Assembly: GCA_014773175.1 (NCBI GenBank)
Contig: VXCM01003484.1
Location: 1 to 64,000 of the forward strand
Source of the DNA: Lucifuga dentata
Taxonomy: Eukaryota; Chordata; Actinopteri; Ophidiiformes; Bythitidae
Length of the DNA: 64,000 nucleotides
Direction of reading: 5' to 3'
The translations under genes and the position numbers were made by a program. How positions within the stretch are numbered: position 1 is the first letter of the stretch; each line of letters opens with the position of its first letter. The notes under the pieces are model-generated. The model had not been told where the DNA came from and ran no database searches. It worked only from the letters and a program-made list of their open reading frames with translations. Shown here one piece after another: positions 1 to 11,151 of this stretch.

Positions 1-1429
1 TTGAACATCACACCTTCAATTTCTAACTTCAGGCTCATCACTCTGTCTGACACTCTCTTCACCTTCTCTTCATACAAATGCAACTATAATGGTTATTATT
101 AATATAATATTATTGACATGAAATCCTTAGGTGTCATGCTTGGTTGGCAACAAGGCTTACAACAATGATCAATGAAAACAAACTTGTTTGGATTAACTAG
201 TTTTAAGGTTTAAGATTGTATTCTAATGAAAAATTAACAATTAACAATAGGGGATTTTAGATTTACATAGAAAATAAGGTCTGTGGTTATATGAAAAAAC
301 AACAAAATTTTCATTAAGTACATTTTTTAATACCTAAACCCCATTTTTTAAAAGGTATGTATGATTGTACTTTTTTTTTTTTTTTANTTTTTTTTTTTTT
401 TTACAAATTCAAGTGAAACAGTATGAAAAAAATATATGTGTATATTCTTTTGAGGATTGAGGGCTGGTTCATTGAACAAAACATTTCAGTGTCATATGGC
501 TTTGTCACTTTGGACGGCCCACAAAATCAGACCATTTCACTTACAGTGGTATTACATTATAGTTGTCGATACATTTGTATGCTTGCTAACACCAAGCAGG
601 AAAGTAATGCTGTGTTTGATTACCTCTATTTGCCTGAAACACTGAGTAGTGCCAACTAGAATGAATCAAATAAAGAAAACAATAGAGGGTGAAAGGTGTG
701 AGGCATTTATTTTCAGCCAGATCTGTCTAATATAGACATAGCCACAAGAGGAGAAACTCTGGTGGTGAATCTGTAATATTTTCCTGACATAAATCACAGA
801 GGTTGGAAACAGGAAATCATTCACAGTGCTCTGGCCACACTTATCCTGTCTATTTCTAATATTTGCCCATATTTGAAGGAGCAACCAGCAACAATGGGTC
901 AGGCAAGATCAGCTGATGATGCTGCCTTGATGAGCACTAAGAGCTTTGAAGTGTGCTTTGCTTTCCACTCACAGATTGTTATTTTCTGAGGAGGGAGAGG
1001 AGGGTTGATGATGAAAGCAGTGTGGCCAGAAGGAGCAAGATCTCTCTTTTTGCAACTGCAGCTGACACTCAGTTTGAACACACAGCTGTTAGTGAATCAA
1101 GGCAACAGCCCTGCAATCTGAACAGCTATGGGATGCTTAAGGCACTGGTGGGATTCCCAGGTATCAGCTAAGTGTAGCAGTCAGCAAAGGATCTGCTGCT
1201 GGAATTAGACTAGGACAAGAGAGGCAACTGAAGAGAATCCCAGGTAATTTATATGTTGTGTTGATATCAGCTGCTAAAAGAACAAATGCTGGGTGAGGAG
1301 ACCACAGCCATTTATACAGCCTGGAGGAGAGTTTGATGGGTGTGTTCACAAGATGGACATTTCAGTCCACTGCCTTTTTGAGGTGATAGATCCTGTTAGA
1401 GGCCTGTATGTAATACAGTTACTTCCACT
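1..1429. other. AT-rich non-coding sequence
   Basis: I see no gene, RNA or recognisable element here. The only notable item is a poly(T) tract at 371-402 broken by a single N at 387, probably a contig join inside a homopolymer. Short open frames on both strands have no recognisable motif and are at chance length. Confidence 0.6.
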
Positions 1430-1544
1430 AAGGAGGTTATGTGATCACTGGCATTTGTTTGCTTATATAGGATAGCTCCAAAAGTAAATGACGGATTTGG
1501 ATGAAATTTGTGGGACAGATAATGCTGAGAGGAAAAAGTGATTA
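1430..1544 (+). repeat. Dispersed repeat, copy 1, left part
   Basis: This segment resembles the sequence starting at 37086. Shared stretches include the block around GATCACTGGC and the phrase GATGAAATTTG followed by GGGACAGATA. The match resumes at 2764-2826 after a 1.2 kb insertion. The parent family is a dispersed vertebrate repeat with a typical start near GGAGGTTATG; I do not assign a name. Confidence 0.7.
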
Positions 1545-2763
1545 CCGTATATACTCGACTATAAGCTGATCTCCACTATAAGCCGACCCCCCAAAGTTAA
1601 CCTGCAAATTTATCTTTTTACAAAAATCCGTATGGCCGACCCCCAAAGTTGCTCCATCAATTTGTTTAGCAAGTTATCCTACCTTTTATTTCTGGGTATC
1701 GTCATAGCATTCCTGTGATTTTCTGAAAATAATCCACGTACCGGTACAGGTAAACAGCTGATTACATTCTAACATTAGCTGAAATACCTTTTCCCGACTC
1801 CTCTTCCTCTTCTGAATCGCCAATGATGCAGTAATGAAGGTAAGGAAAGCTTTACAAATGAGCTTTAATTATCACAACGCTTATTTACCAAATTTAGCTG
1901 TATAATTATGGTGAGTTTTTTGTTAAGAATGTCACCCATTATGTGTTTTCAGTAATTATCCTGTACTGGAGTGGGTCTGTCTGTGCTGCACATTCCTCCT
2001 TCGGAGTTTTAGAATTCCCTCAGCCAACCTCCTGATGTTGTTCCATCAATTTATTTGTTTAGCAAATTACCTGTTTTCCTGAGTATTGTCATAGTATTCC
2101 TCTGATTTTCAAAAAATAATCCATGTACGGGTTGTGGCTGTTTTAAAACTTCACCGGTTTAACAGAGCTTCCTGACGCACACCGGAATAACATCGCGCTC
2201 TTGTTCTTTTCGTGGATTATTTATTTTCAAAATCAAAACAACAAAACATGACGTGAGGTGAGGTAAATAACTATACCGCTGCCCCGTTCCTCCAGCTGAG
2301 CGTCTATAGATCCTCCGTGACGGAGCCGGTACGTATCCTAGCGATCATAGCGGCACTTCACGGAGCCTGATCAATCAGTATATTACAACATAATAACTTA
2401 TTTGATTTCACTTTTCTCAAATTAAATATTTTAAACATTTGATAATTAACCAAGAAATGGCTCTAACACCGGTACCAATATTTATTTCAGCAGCTGATCA
2501 GCTACCTTAGCCCTAAAAAAAAAAAAGAAAAAGAAAAGAAAAGCTGCCTCCAAATGCGCTTAATAAGATGTTTAGTCAGGAAATATCTCATTATAAGGTA
2601 TGATTTAAACTATTTTCCATGGGTAGTGGTAATTGGTAGTATTTCCACACCTGGAAATTTTTGGTCTGATTTGAATTACTCGACTATAAGACGACCCCCC
2701 CCCATTTGCGTTGTGAAATTTGGTGAAAAAAAAAACTCGGCTTATACTTGAGTATATATACGG
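1545..2763. mobile_element. TA-flanked inverted-repeat DNA transposon, non-autonomous
   Basis: The left end reads CCGTATATACTCGACTATAA and the right end, reverse complemented, begins CCGTATATATACTCAAGTAT. Both ends are bordered by TA (1543-1544 and 2764-2765), as expected for Tc1/mariner-type insertion. The element is about 1.2 kb with no open frame resembling a transposase, so it is probably a non-autonomous derivative. Two internal segments, about 1649-1760 and 2038-2138, are imperfect direct copies of each other. It splits an older dispersed repeat. The superfamily is inferred from the TA flanks only. Confidence 0.75.
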
Positions 2764-2826
2764 TACATTTTGGAGTGATCCGGGCCATATTCTGGATCTA
2801 GAAGAATAGAATTTTTAGCCTATAAA
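2764..2826 (+). repeat. Dispersed repeat, copy 1, right part
   Basis: This continues the repeat interrupted at 1544. It resumes with ATTTTGGAGTGATC and ends at TTTTTAGCCTATAA, matching the copy at 37212-37275 (ATTTTGGAGGTGATC ... TTTTAGCCTATAA). Confidence 0.65.
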
Positions 2827-3432
2827 CAACTGCTCATAAGCAATATGTCAATATGTAAGTGCAGGTGTTCCCTCAAAGGGAAATGGGCAGGTCTGCTCTC
2901 CCATGAACACTCATTTGCATACAGAGAGAGAGAGAGAGAGTCTTCTGTCTTCATCTACATTTCTGTCTCCCTCTGTCTGTCTCTCTCCCTGTTTTCATTT
3001 GAATTTGCCATACCTGAACTTTCAGCTGACAGAAAGCAGAGATACCTGCTGCAGGTAAAGAACCAGATTGTACTTCTTTTACCAGCAGCACTTGCAACCT
3101 GTCCTCACTACGTTTTTAGGCTGGGAGTTTGGGAGCCTGTCCACTGTACTCACAGACAAGCTCAAGTCTGTCTCTGTGTTTTTGTTTTTTTGTTTGTTTT
3201 TTTTTTTTTTTTTNTTTTTTTTTTTTTTTTTCAGGCTTTCACAGAAGCTAATAACAATTACTTGTTAAAGACATAAAATGATGAATGAAAGTCATAACAG
3301 CCTTGAGGCATGACACTGAATCCATGGCAACAGATAAGGAAACACTATTTATCACTGTATGTACTATATGAATTAATGTGCACACTGATAAGACAGTGAT
3401 ATTAAATTAACATGTGGCACATATACCTCTCT

Positions 3433-3464
<32 letters not shown>

Positions 3465-4739
3465 CTTGCACACATGGGTGTTCAACCACCCCAGCAAATA
3501 ATTGCTCTGATGATGATTAATCATTAGTTTTATGTATTACCATGACAACCCTTAATAACATAATTACGATGATTAACAGAGCAATTGGTATTGGGTGCTT
3601 GTGCAGCCTTCTGTCACCCCCTGTCAACTCAGCTCCCAGAACTTGTCACAGGAAGCCCGGGTTCAACATGATTGCATTATGTCAGACATGACAGAATGGA
3701 GTAATAGACTAAATTTCAAAGAAGTCAAAAAAAAAAAAAAAATNAATCACTCTAAACTTCTCCACCGCTGTCATGCTGCTGACTCCTTGGTGTTATTTAC
3801 CAGATCCCTAAAATTATGTGCACTTTGTGACTCCTGGCTTATTATAATTAAAGCTTAGTCCAGCAAAATATTAATGCCTTGCATGCATACAACAGAGAAT
3901 GGAACACATGAAATTTTCTGTCATACCTATTATTTCAATGGGCTCCATCAGAGGTACTGACCGACACCAAGAGCACTGTGTCGCTAAACAGTTTCTAGCT
4001 ATGCTCTGTTTCTGGTTATAATTTTCTGTATTTAATCAAGTAGGCTACTTATACATGTTTCTGATCCACAATCTATGTTTGAAATTATGGTAAATAATAG
4101 AAAAATGGAAAAATGGTTTAGCAAATGACTAATTTCTTCAGAAGGCTTCTACTTGCTTTTGTCTCAATGTTGTGGATATTTCACAGTAAAAGTTAATGAG
4201 TTTCACAATGAAAGTTAATAAAAGCCATTCAGTAAAAAATAATAAATCCAATAGAAGACATTTTTTTTTTGTGCCTTATGGCTTTTATTTGGAAATTTGC
4301 AGTAAATTCAGTTTCATGATAGTAAGTCCATCATCCACAAGCTATTAAAGTGAGTCCAATAGTTACTTTTATGTTTTGTCTCAGAACTTGTTAAAAAACT
4401 AAACATTTTAATTTTGTGGTGAAATGAACTTATAACCAGTTTTAAATCATATTGTTGTTTGTTGTTGTTGTAGTTGTATCTGTCATATCTGACTGCAAAC
4501 TCAAATTTCCCTTTGGGACAAATAAGATAAAGATTAAAAAAAAAAAGATATTAAAATGTACAATAACCTGAAGAATGATGTTTCACCATGGGGAAATCGC
4601 AGCTCTCTCTCAAGGCTCCTACAGACTGTAAAATCACAGCAGTTTTATAAGTTCATTGCAAACCACACTGCGACATGAGTCTAATAAACATTGGTATGAC
4701 TTTAAGTTTTACGTGTGTAGACTGTACATTGATAATACC
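2827..4739. other. Non-coding sequence with simple repeats
   Basis: No gene is supported. The stretch holds a short (GA)n near 2925, a poly(T) tract with an N at 3214, a (GT)n at 3434-3463, an N after an A-run at 3744 and an imperfect inverted repeat around 3500-3586 built on AATTGCTCTG. The rest is unremarkable AT-rich DNA. Confidence 0.55.
3434..3463. repeat. (GT)n microsatellite
   Basis: An uninterrupted GT dinucleotide array of about 15 units. Confidence 0.95.
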
Positions 4740-5479
4740 TGAGGAATCGTAGCTATGATTCAAGCTGAAAGAAAATACGGCATCGGTGTCTCATCCATCT
4801 GTGCCGCTATTGTGGGAAATAATGAAGCTAAAGAAGAAGCAAACTTTGTCTTCTCTCTATTGAAAAAACTCCAAAAAAGAGAAGGAGGAGGAGGAGGAGA
4901 GTATGGATGTAGCTCGTTACTCACCCAGGAGCTGTGATTCCTCCGCCATTTCTCTACGTGCTGTGTCCGTCTTCAATCATCATGGTAACCACATGAGGAG
5001 AAGTCGTATAGACCCGCTTTTGCTGCCACAACTCAACCAGACTTTCTTCTTTGTTACAGTCCCAAATTCCGTTTTACAAGTTTTGCCTCCAGCTCGTCAG
5101 TTTGGGCTCTTGTTGTTGTCATCTTTCACCCAAACTTTATTCATAATGGTGCTAACAGTGTTGCTTTGACTGGCGCGTCATTTTATGTCGCATTCCTATT
5201 GGTTGGTTAGTAGGTCCAGCATATGAATACCAATGTATGAATAGTCACACTGTGAGATGGTCATCCTAAATTTCTGACCCTATCAGAATTTTGTCCCAGG
5301 CTGTCTTTGGTCACAAGACCGTTACAACGACCATCTTTGAACCCCTCTCACAGTGTGATGCAGGACCACCGTTTTGGAGCCACACCAAAGATATCACCAC
5401 GATTCTTTCATGTTGGTCATCTTTTGTCTGGGACAGCCCAAAATCGCACCGTGTATACCCGGCTTCACCCACACCCACC

Positions 5480-5480
<1 letters not shown>
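4740..5480. other. GC-richer block of unknown class
   Basis: This block is more GC-rich and has more CpG than its surroundings, and ends abruptly at a (CA)n array. Its right edge, read on the minus strand, begins with GGTATACACGGTGCGATTTT, which looks like a transposon terminus, but I found no matching inverted end on the left. Open frames here do not resemble any family I know. It could be a decayed DNA transposon or an old CpG-rich unique segment. Confidence 0.3.

Positions 5481-5483
<3 letters not shown>

Positions 5484-5527
<44 letters not shown>
5484..5527. repeat. (CA)n microsatellite
   Basis: A CA array of about 22 units. Apparent Thr-His and Cys-Val open frames across it are artefacts of the repeat. 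Confidence 0.95.
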
Positions 5528-5529
<2 letters not shown>

Positions 5530-6419
5530 TGTAAGACTGAAATTAAGTGGTTTTAACTCAGCCTTGTTCATATACACCTTCCCTTCCCATCTCCTGAAAA
5601 AAAACACCACCCAGTGTGAATCAGAGTGAATCAGAAGAGAGTAATCAAGTAAACAGGATATGTCACCACAGGAGGGAGCGCAAGAGAGAGAGAGAAAANG
5701 AACAGAATTATGCAAACGAAATAAAATTCTGACTGAACTTGTAATGTTCAGACAATATTTTCACACACAATCCTCAACTTGTCTCAACTTGGAATGATAT
5801 GATACCCAAATATAAAGATAACTGAACAAATTTGAAATGGGAGAATTTCATAATGTGCAGATGCTAGACTTGTCTTTGTTTTTTGTTTGGTTGATGTTTG
5901 TTTTTTTCTTTAGAACATAGAAAAGAAGCTTATGAAGAATTTGTTTTTTTTCTTTTTAGATTATTGATTCAAAGTCTTAAGCCTGGTTGCTAATGATAGC
6001 TGGAATTCCTCTTAGGGCAGCTAATGTTGGGGGGAAGATGCTTCTGGGTTGGTTTGGATATATCCGCTGTAAACTTTTGCATCATACTGAAATATTATAA
6101 CACTGATGTTTCACTTGGCATGCAGCATCTGACCCAATGAGCTGAACTGTATTGGCAGAGGTTGAGGACACTGATGTAGGTAAAGGTATATTGGATTGAA
6201 CAGCAGATTAATGCTACAGATACCATTCTCCTGATGAAATCTCTCTCTCTCTCTCTCCTCGTGACACTGGCCCCAGGTGACTGCTGTAAAACACCTAGAT
6301 CCAAATGTTTTAATCAATGATGCTGACACCATTAAGACTAAGGGTTTCGCTTTCTCTTGGGTCTAAATGGGAAATTTAGCCTGTTGCCTTGAGAGAGATC
6401 ATTCAATAAAGAGTATTAA
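5528..6419. other. AT-rich non-coding sequence
   Basis: There is no supported gene or element. A single N at 5699 follows a short GA-rich run. Confidence 0.55.
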
Positions 6420-6933
6420 TGTGATGGGTGGGGTTTGGACCCAAATGCAGCACACAGTACAACTCTGACAAGTTAAGTTCTTTAATAGGGCTCTCAGTCC
6501 AACACGGAGGCAGGCAGAAAAACTGGCAGGACAATGTACCCACACAGACACAGTCAGACAAGGAGTCCAAACGCAGAGACTGGAATCAGAGTCGAAGACA
6601 GAAGGCAGAAGTGATAACCAGGGGGGCGACGAGCAGAATAGTCCAGGGCAGGCAGGTTTGGTAACAGAAGGTCAGTCCACAGAAGAACGCTGGAAAGTCT
6701 TGCATCGAGGATAGCTAAGAACAATCTGGCAAAGGGTGAGTGTGAGACTGGGGCTTAAATCCATGCCTGATTGGTGCCAATTAGTGACAGCGTCCGAACC
6801 TGAAATGAATCAGGCTGATGAACAGAGGTGAGGAGCTGAAGACCAGGCAGGCAGAAATGGCAGGTGAGTGGCTGAGGACCAGGCAGGCAGAAATGGCAGG
6901 TGAGTAGCCAATCAGACAAGCAGAACTGTGACA
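6420..6933 (-). mobile_element. Solo LTR, copy A
   Basis: This is a 514 bp unit that begins TG and ends CA, the same length as the copy at 60096-60609 and matching it over roughly nine bases in ten by eye. On the minus strand it has a TATA-like TTTAAGCCCC and, near the far end, an ATTAAA polyadenylation-like signal (6481-6486 on the plus strand), so the transcriptional direction is probably minus. No internal coding region flanks it. The 5 bp flanks (ATTAA and AACTA) do not match, so the target duplication has decayed. It contains a 36 bp internal direct duplication near 6838-6905. The assignment to an LTR retrotransposon, probably Gypsy-like, is inferred mainly from copy B. Confidence 0.7.
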
Positions 6934-8079
6934 AACTAAATTTCTTGTGCAAAAAAAAAAAACAGAACCACGAGACAGACCATCTTGGCAAACAGGAATT
7001 TGTTTTTAGTCAACTGTCCTGGTTAAAAATAGCTCTACGACTGAATCAGCCATGGAAGATCTGTTAGTTTTCATATTACAAGATACATAAATCAGAATTT
7101 TGATACGTGAGTCAAAGCATCTCTACCAGGTGGCTGCACTTCTAACAATCTTCTCTGAGTTATAATTTGTTGTTCCAAACCTATTTTGGCAGGGAAGATA
7201 TTAAGAGATTGTGATAAACCTCCACAATATGGATCAGCAGCAAATCAGAGCTACATAAAATAAGGCCATCCTAAAAAAAGAAAACAAAAAAAAAAACAAC
7301 ATAATAATAAGAGTGGTCCTTTAAGTATTGTGTACAAGAGCAAAACTAAGCAAAGAAGAAATTATTTTGACCAAGTTGTTCTGCCTTTAACATATCTAAT
7401 CCATTTTTTTTATTATTATTATTTTTTAAATAATATTTTTAGTAATGTTTGCCTCCCCAATCAGCAGCACAATGCATAAAGTAGCCTTAAGTAGGCCTAT
7501 TTTATTTGATAAAGCAGTGAGTATAACCTGCATCACAGATTGCTGTCAACAGTTTCCTTATAACATTTAGTATAGAGTCTATATGTAGTATATATGTTTT
7601 GATCACATCCAAATTGTTTTGCATCATATCTAGAAATGTTTGCCCAGAGTTACTAATTTTGCATTTATTGGATTTTTTAAAGATATTTGTTCCAGATAAT
7701 ATAAAACAGAAATATGAGAACAGATTCCTTTTTAATCCTTTTTCTAATATTTAAAATTTTGTGACACCTCTGTGAAAAAAAATCCTCTTTACAAACAAAA
7801 ATTATGAGCCTGTATTTATCCACTTAAGCGACTACAGCATATAATTACCTTAATTAACAAGTACTCTCAGTATAATGATGAGGGTACACCAAAGGGAGAG
7901 AGAGAGACGAAAGAGTTCAAAGTGGAATTTAGAGGGAGACAGAAAAAAAAAAACGGTTAAGGGCTATGCAGGGTGATGGAGAGGGAGAGAGAGAGAGGGA
8001 CTGAAAGGGGAAAGTAGAGCAGGAAATGTAGAAGCTTAGAAGAAAGAAACTGTAGAGGCAAAGCAAACCAAGCAAAGCA
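6934..8079. other. AT-rich non-coding sequence
   Basis: No gene or element could be recognised. A purine-rich stretch at 7895-8060 (GAGAG and GAAAG runs) leads up to the Tc1-like element. Confidence 0.5.
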
Positions 8080-8320
8080 AACCACAACATTAAAACCACC
8101 CACCTAATAATGTGTAGGTCTCTCTTGTGCCGCCAAAACAGCTCTGACCCATCGAAGCATGGACTCCACAAGACCTCTGAAGGTGTCCTGTGGTATCTGG
8201 CACCGAGACGTTAGCAGCAGATCCTTTAAATCCTGTAAGTTGCGAGGTGGGGCCTCCATGGATCGGACTTGTTTTTCCATCACATTCCACAGATGCTCAA
8301 TTGGATTGAGACCTGGGGAA

Positions 8321-8449
8321 TTTGGAGGCCAAGTCAACATCTTGAACTCTTTGTCATGTTCCTCAAACCATTCCTGAACAATTTNTTTGGAGGCCAAGTC
8401 AACATCTTGAACTCTTTGTCATGTTCCTCAAACCATTCCTGAACAATTT
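8321..8449. other. Assembly duplication around N
   Basis: The 64 bp at 8321-8384 are repeated exactly at 8386-8449 with a single N at 8385 between them. This is the signature of two overlapping contigs placed side by side without merging. It inserts extra residues into the transposase reading. Confidence 0.85.
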
Positions 8450-9041
8450 TTTCAGTGTGGCAGGGTGCATTATCTGACTGAAAGAGGCCACTGCTATCAG
8501 GGAATACCGTTGACATGAAGGGCTGTACTTGGTCTGCAACAATGTTTAGGTAGATGGTACATGTCAAAGAAACATCCACATGAATGCAGGACCCAAGTTT
8601 TCCCAGTAGAATATTGCCCAGATCATCACACTGCCTCTGGCGGCTTGCCTTCTTTTCATAGTGCATCCTAGTGCCATCTCTTCCCCAAGTAAATGATGCA
8701 TGTACCCGGCCATCCACATGATATCAAAGAAAACGTGATTCATCAGACCAGACCACCTTTTTCTCTTGCTCCATGGTCTAGTTCTGATGCTCACGTGCTC
8801 ATTGTAGGCGCTTTGGTTGGTGGACAGGAGTCAGCATGGGCACTCTGGGTACACAGCCCCATACACAGCAGGCTGCCATGCACTGTGTGTTCTAACACCT
8901 GTCTGTCATAGCCAGCATTAATTTTTTCAGCTGTTTGTGCTGCAGTAGCTCTTCTGTGAGATCGGACAAGACAGGCTAGCCTTCGCTCCCTATGCACATC
9001 AATGAGCCTTGGGTGCTCATGACCCTGTTGCCGGTTCACTG

Positions 9042-9176
9042 GTTGTCCTTCCTTGGACCACTTTTGGTAGGTACTGACTGCTGCATACCAGGAACACCCC
9101 ACAAGACCNGTTGTCCTTCCTTGGACCACTTTTGGTAGGTACTGACTGCTGCATACCAGGAACACCCCACAAGACC
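9042..9176. other. Assembly duplication around N
   Basis: The 67 bp at 9042-9108 are repeated exactly at 9110-9176 with one N at 9109. Same interpretation as the join at 8385, and within the same transposon copy. Confidence 0.85.
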
Positions 9177-9447
9177 TGCCATTTTGGAGATGCTCTGACC
9201 CAGTCATCTAGCCATCACAGGTTGGCAATTGTCAGAGCTGCTCAGATTCTTATGTTTGCCCATTTTTCCTGCTTCTAACATCATCTTCAAGAGCTGATGT
9301 TGACTTGCTGCCTAATATATCCCACCTCTTGACAGGTGCCATTGTAACCAGATGATCCATATTTATTTATTATTCACTTCACCTGCCAGTGGTTTTAATG
9401 CTGTGGTTGATCAGTGTATTTCCTTATGAGTTGGAGTTGGAGCATAA

Positions 9448-9481
9448 CAGAGCTGCCTGTTATGAGCAACAGGCAGCTCTG
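9448..9481. repeat. Perfect 14 bp hairpin
   Basis: CAGAGCTGCCTGTT and its exact reverse complement are separated by a 6-base loop, 30 bp beyond the Tc1-like element. It is GC-rich for the region. There is no T-run after it, and a vertebrate genome does not use such terminators. Confidence 0.8.
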
Positions 9482-10589
9482 CTAACTGTGGATTTGTATG
9501 CAGTTGTCATGTTTCCTCATTGATGCAATTGTAACAACACAAGTATTTTGTTTCTTTATTTTCTTTCATAATTTATTTATCATTTATTTTCTTTCATAAA
9601 GGGATGAGGGAATTACATTTTAATGGTGCGATGGTTAGCTTATCAGCATGACATCCATGTCTCCAGTGATTCCAGTTGTCTTCAAAAGGTGTGTATCATT
9701 CAATTTGCATAGTTTCATAACACTACGTGCACTGACACAGAAATTTACTTAGTTTGGTTATTTGCTGATAGAAAAAAAATGTAAACGTGGAAAAATTGAT
9801 GTCAGCAGAGCTAAAAAAAAGAGACTTTTTGTGTGACTCCCCTTGAAAAGCAAACATTAATTCTTGAAGACAACAAACAGCCATTGTGCAGTCATCTGTG
9901 CAAACCTAACACAATGGTGCTATGGTGGATGGTTTGAAAGTTTGATTTTGCAGATGGAAATCAGAATTTTAAAAAACTGAGGGAATGAAGAATAAATCAG
10001 ATGAAAAAATCAAAGAGGGAGAAGAATTAGTGACAGATGCAATAAAGCAACAAACCTTCTGCCCTACCAAGGTTTCAATGATATTTTTTTTTTCTTTTTT
10101 AGCATAAGGACCTTTTAATCATCTATCAGTTTTAAGTGCTTTAAAAGTGAAAGTGCCTCAGGGTACATCTCTCGCACTTAAACAGTTAAGAGGTGGACAG
10201 AATTTTAAGTGCACTTCTATTTAATCATTGCATTTATTAATTTAAGAAACCTCTCTGAAATCTCTTGCCAAGGATGAAAAAGTATGAGCATGAATACTAT
10301 ATGTGTGTTGTTATAAAGGGAGTTGGTATAAGGTGGGAGAGAAAGAGTCGGAGAGGGAAAAGAGAGAGTAAACTGAATAAGGCAAGAAAAAGGGCAGGGA
10401 GAAGTAATGGATGAAAATAGAAAGGTAGATGATATGAATGGAGATTAGTCGAGAGGAAAAGGGAAGATTTTTGAGAGAAAACAGAAGGAATAGGTAGTGG
10501 GAATTGATATTTGTAAGAGGAGATATACATTCTTTAATAACATAACGACCCGCCTACTGAGTTCTGATTACAATGCAGGCAGAATCTAG
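9482..10589. other. AT-rich non-coding sequence
   Basis: No gene or element could be supported. A purine-rich stretch lies at about 10315-10480. Confidence 0.5.
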
Positions 10590-10597
10590 ACTATAAG
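10590..10597. repeat. Target-site duplication of hAT element, left
   Basis: ACTATAAG directly precedes the left terminus; ACTATGAG follows the right terminus at 12415-12422. Seven of eight bases match, the 8 bp length typical of hAT insertions. Confidence 0.7.
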
Positions 10598-10744
10598 CCG
10601 GGCTAGAAGTAGCTAAAGGCAAACATGCATCTTGCCCACCCAATCAAAAGTTAAGAAAAAAAAAAAAGGATTTTTTGTTCAGCTGATGGAAAAATAGCAC
10701 AGAAAATACCAGTACCATTTCTAACTTCTGATTGGGTGGCAGCC

Positions 10745-11066
10745 TATAGCCCACCTCCAAAGTCGCCCACTGCCCACTGAATGCGCACACTTTGTCCTGG
10801 ACATAAGAAGGTACCACGCTCCTGCATGTTGAGATTCAGTACATTTAGATGCTGGAAAATATCAGACATATATGCAAGTTTTTGAATCCACAATGAGTCT
10901 GCAAGAGCCTCCAACCTGTGGATTTTTGGAAGCAAGGAATGCTGCAGTCTCTTCTCTGAGTTCATTTACGTGGCTCAGAATGGCCCTCTGACAGCCAGAG
11001 GACATTGGAGTAAAGCAGCGAGTCTTCATAGCTGGTGCCCATCTCATTACACAGTACAGAAAACAG
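10745..11066 (-). pseudogene. hAT transposase fragment
   Basis: On the minus strand the frames read, in order, LFSVLCNEMGTSYEDSLL, VNELREETAAFLASK and LAYMSDIFQHLNVLNLNM, which correspond to consecutive conserved segments of hAT transposases and their domesticated relatives (ZBED and FAM200 type). At least two frame changes and an in-frame stop separate the segments, so this is a dead remnant. Most of the protein, including the N-terminal BED finger and the C-terminal dimerisation region, is missing. Confidence 0.75.
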
Positions 11067-11151
11067 TCTGTAATTGATACAGTTCACTATATGTATAACA
11101 TAACTTCCTACATAGGGTTGCCAACTGACCTATATAATACTGGATTGTCCC

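Larger units (their letters stand above)
8104..9206 (-). pseudogene. Tc1-like DDE transposase, broken
   Basis: Reading the minus strand, an N-terminal helix-turn-helix region is followed by the catalytic motifs. The first Asp is in WSDESRF (codon 8742-8744), the second Asp in QSDNAPCH (8472-8474), and the catalytic Glu in NPIEHLW (8296-8298). After removing a 65 bp assembly duplication, I count 36 residues between the second Asp and the Glu, against 34 in classic Tc1. The frame is broken by a TGA at 8724-8726 just after the first Asp motif, and by at least two frameshifts, one near GSVMIW and one before the second Asp. The protein cannot be functional as read, although some breaks could be assembly errors. 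Confidence 0.88.
8080..9418 (-). mobile_element. Tc1-like DNA transposon, degraded
   Basis: Inverted terminal sequences are present: the right end (reverse complement CACTGATCAACCACAGCATT) abuts a TA at 9417-9418, and the left end has CCACAACATTAAAACCAC at 8081-8098. The outermost eight or so bases on the left are lost. The interior encodes a broken transposase on the minus strand. Tc1/mariner elements move by cut and paste into TA. Two assembly duplications (8321-8449 and 9042-9176) lie inside, so the true length is about 1.2 kb. Confidence 0.9.

Noticed and set aside
2845..3276. 143-codon open frame on the plus strand
   Set aside because: It spans a GA/CT-rich stretch and a poly(T) tract with an N; Ser/Leu- and Phe-rich runs are repeat-encoded and no domain is visible.
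6095..6332. Overlapping minus-strand open frames near 6.2 kb
   Set aside because: They share a CT-repeat-encoded Arg-Glu run and have no family similarity.
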